This document shows, piece after piece, positions 61,507 to 64,000 of a DNA stretch of 64,000 bases. Origin of the DNA: Gnetum montanum. Its lineage: Eukaryota; Streptophyta; Gnetopsida; Gnetales; Gnetaceae. Position 1 is the first letter of the stretch, and the number at the start of each line of letters is the position of its first letter. The notes below the pieces were generated by a model, which saw only the letters and a list, made by a program, of their open reading frames with translations, was not told the DNA's origin and ran no database searches. Location of the stretch: NCBI GenBank assembly GCA_015680685.1, contig MNCI01000967.1, positions 418,458-482,457 on the forward strand. The letters run 5' to 3'. A program made the translations under genes and the position numbers.

Positions 61507-64000
61507 TCCTCCTACCTAACCTTAGGTTGGGAAGTATTATGTTAGGTAAAAATCCCTAATGAATTGAAACACCCCAAAGAAAATTCATGTTGTAGTTTAA
61601 AAGCTCATAGCCAAGACCTTTTGTTGTAATTTGGTGAAATTGTAAGCATAGAAACAATTACCTTATTTCCCTAAAAAAATCTTGTATTTTAGCATTATAT
61701 TGATGGAATTTAAGTAGTTTTTAATGTAAAAATTAAGATGTGTAGCCCACATGCTATAGATCTCATGCATTCCAACTTGTGGAGGCTAAAAATGCTCCAC
61801 AAGCTATAAATTCCTTGTATTCCAACTTTTGGAAGTTAAAAAATGCTTCACAAGCTACAAATTCCATGTATTCCAGCTTGTGAGGATTAAAAAGCACTTT
61901 ATAGGCTATGAAAATTGATATTTTCATCTAAAACGATGAGCATCTTGGTCCCACATGTTGAGTAACCTGTTGGGGCAGCATGTGAGACTTGGGCTTTAAT
62001 CCCAAACATTGGGTAGTGGGTGAGGGTAGTGTGTGGAGGGTGAAAACTAGCTAAAATTGCTCACACATTATATGGAGATGTTTCAAGCATAGTAAAGTTT
62101 GCTAGAAATCTATTAGTAATCATGGTAGAATTAACTAGCAACAAATTAGAGATCCATGACCTATTTAAATATACTTCATTGTAAAAAATTTTTTGATCAT
62201 TTTGGCTTTTAACTAAACTTGAGACTTTCAAAGTAGTGTAGATCTCCAAGAGTACACAACCATTTCTTCCCCAGTGTAGATTAAAGTAATAGAGAAAACC
62301 TATGATGAGCAAAGTTCAAAGAGAATCATATGGGATATTTGAAGATAGATCTGATTGCAGAACACATTCTACTATCTCCATCAAATTTCAAGAATTTTCT
62401 TTAAGCTCATGAACATTTGAAGCTCACAACTTGTATTCTCTAAAATTTTGTTTCTGTAAATTTTTGACCATTTTAATATGAGGTTTCAGTTTCTAGTGTT
62501 TGCTACATTTGCTCCATACTTCTCTGTACTTGGATCTAGCATTTTGATCATGATTTCATACATTTTCAATTTTTTATTTCATATTTTAGTAATATATCTT
62601 TAAGTCCTCAATCAATTGGAAAGATTTTTGATGTGCCTTGGATTCTTTTCAAAGGCCTATGGATCTAGTATCAAATTGTTTCACATGGAAATTCTTAGTC
62701 CTCTAGCACCAATTTTTTCCATCTCTATAGTTCCCACTACTAGAAGTAGAGCCTTTACCTAACACCTTCACTAAAGGCTGCTACAAAAATTATTTCCACT
62801 AGTGTTTCCCTTAGCTTGTGATCCTTCCAAAATCTAGGATGTGGCTCTACAACTAATCTTATTTGTAGAAACTTGCATAGTTGGCTTTGGATTTTTCCAA
62901 AATCCATCATGTGATCTTAGAACCTACAATTTTTTACAATAACCTTGTAAATTTATGTTGTGTTTTCCTAAAAAACCATTGTGTGGCCATATAACCAATG
63001 TTATTTGCAGTTTTTACATCTGTTTGGATTTTCTTAAAATCCATCATGTGGCCTAGAAATCAAAGTTATTTTCAATAATTATTTAACTTTATTTGGATTT
63101 TCTTAAAGTTCATCATGTGGCCTAGTAGCCTATCTTGTCAACAATGATTTTTATTTTAAGTTTTTTAGTCATAGTGGGCAGCTATTCTTCCATTCCCTGT
63201 ACTTTATACTACAAAAATTATTTTAATTTTTTCTAACGTAATACACAATGCTATCATAGCCATTGCACTACCTATGCAGTTACAATGCTTATTGCAATCT
63301 CTATTTCTACCATTTACATCTTTCATTTTCTCAACCAGTACCCTTTCATAAATTTTTAAAAATAAATAGTTTGTAGTTGTAGTGTTGTTAAGGCTATATA
63401 GTCTCACAAACTGAGACTTTCACATGCTAGACAATCCCACATGTTAAGACTTCCACGCACTAGATAGCTTACATGCTAAGACTCCCACATGTTGGGCAAT
63501 TAACACACTAAGATACTTGGCCAATTCTTTGGTCTACCATCCTATTTATTGCTTTTCACTGTTCAATGGTCTTATCTCAGAATATAACACACATGGCCCC
63601 TAACTAAGAAGCATTTCATGTCTATGATCCTAAAGATCCCACAGTCATAGAATGTAGATAATCTCTTATATGGAGGTGATAAGAACAAGAATTTATGATC
63701 ATTAATAAGGAATAATATAACTTCATTTATGCTAAAATCTAGGTAGGCCTCCTCATTTAATGCTTACAATATGATGCCAAATGTCAATTCAAAATAATTG
63801 ATTGAAATAGAAAAGAGTATCTTCCCTAGTCCTATGACCAGATACACCTAACAAACTTTTTCACACATGCATTAACACAAATAATAGACATTGATGAGAT
63901 TAGTGAGAAGATTAGTTTGGATGAAAACCAAGAGGACCAGGATGAGTTCAAGGGGGAACATGAACCAAACTCATTAATGGATGACCTTTTCTATTAGTCA
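61507..64000. repeat. Non-coding region with three tandem-repeat arrays
   Basis: No coding similarity found. Array A, 61,750-61,905: three units of ~51 bp (CAAGCTACAAATTCCATGTA type). Array B, 62,823-63,130: five units of ~69 bp marked by TTCCAAAATCCATCATGTGG. Array C, 63,412-63,508: three units of ~32 bp (TAAGACTCCCACATG type). A stretch at 61,945-62,050 (GTCCCACATGTTGAGTAACC and TTAATCCCAAACATTGGG) resembles a decayed LTR end but lacks a partner. Confidence 0.7.

Noticed and set aside
62823-63130. Evenly spaced repeats as a CRISPR-like array
   Set aside because: Units are diverged and continuous, with no unique spacers, in plant nuclear DNA.

Overview
This 64-kb window is AT-rich nuclear DNA of a large-genome vascular plant. 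The stacked, decayed LTR retrotransposons and their plant lineages (Athila-, Tat- and Tekay-like Ty3, and Ty1/copia) fit a conifer or other gymnosperm, but the species is not proven. I see no intact host gene, rRNA or tRNA gene, CRISPR array or prokaryotic feature. Almost every coding stretch is a broken transposable-element domain. Two stretches look like host-gene relics: a spliced, antisense gene inside a chromovirus (52.3-54.3 kb) and an intron-free CCR4-type deadenylase pseudogene (47.6-48.8 kb).

Layout. 0-5.9 kb: minus-strand Tat-like Ty3 element (protease, gag, PBS, LTR with TATA box) whose pol lies beyond the left edge. 6.3-7.9 kb: minus-strand copia gag, PBS and probable LTR. 7.9-13.0 kb: minus-strand Athila-like Ty3 element (integrase, RNase H, RT, gag, PBS, 5' LTR). 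13.2-16.4 kb: plus-strand copia gag behind an LTR-like region rich in AGATGTCTT motifs. 16.4-17.3 kb: a solo LTR with a perfect CCTCT target duplication. 19.7-22.8 kb: minus-strand Helitron Rep protein with HUH and Y2 motifs. 22.9-41.6 kb: one minus-strand Athila-like element with perfect ATCTT target duplications, split in RNase H by a plus-strand non-autonomous element with 3.3-kb LTRs. 42.8-43.3 kb: a Tat-type RNase H fragment. 44.4-47.3 kb: LTR, PBS and leader of a chromovirus relative with a 21-bp tandem array and a 5S rRNA-like piece. 47.6-48.8 kb: CCR4-like pseudogene. 49.5-51.6 kb: an Athila-type LTR, then copia RT and RNase H. 51.6-61.0 kb: a 9.3-kb plus-strand chromovirus with perfect ACATG target duplications, inserted in the copia 3' LTR. 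61.5-64 kb: non-coding DNA with three tandem-repeat arrays.

How the parts relate. The insertion order can be read directly: Helitron, then the Athila-like element, then the long-LTR element; and separately copia, then the chromovirus. The primer-binding sites differ from their recognisable ancestors almost only by transitions, and many stops are TAG, TAA or TGA where Gln or Trp is expected. Both fit long-term deamination of methylated cytosine.

Most useful observations: (1) the 807-bp piece between the two single Ns at 36,025 and 36,833 is in the wrong orientation; reversing it rejoins an LTR end, a target duplication and an RNase H frame. (2) The chromovirus carries an antisense multi-exon gene with its own TATA box, between PBS and gag. 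(3) Two related Ty3 leaders contain a fragment of the 5S rRNA internal promoter region. (4) The LTR pair of the inner element is a mosaic of strongly and weakly diverged stretches. (5) The Helitron protein has an N-terminal architecture I associate with fungal and animal Helitrons.
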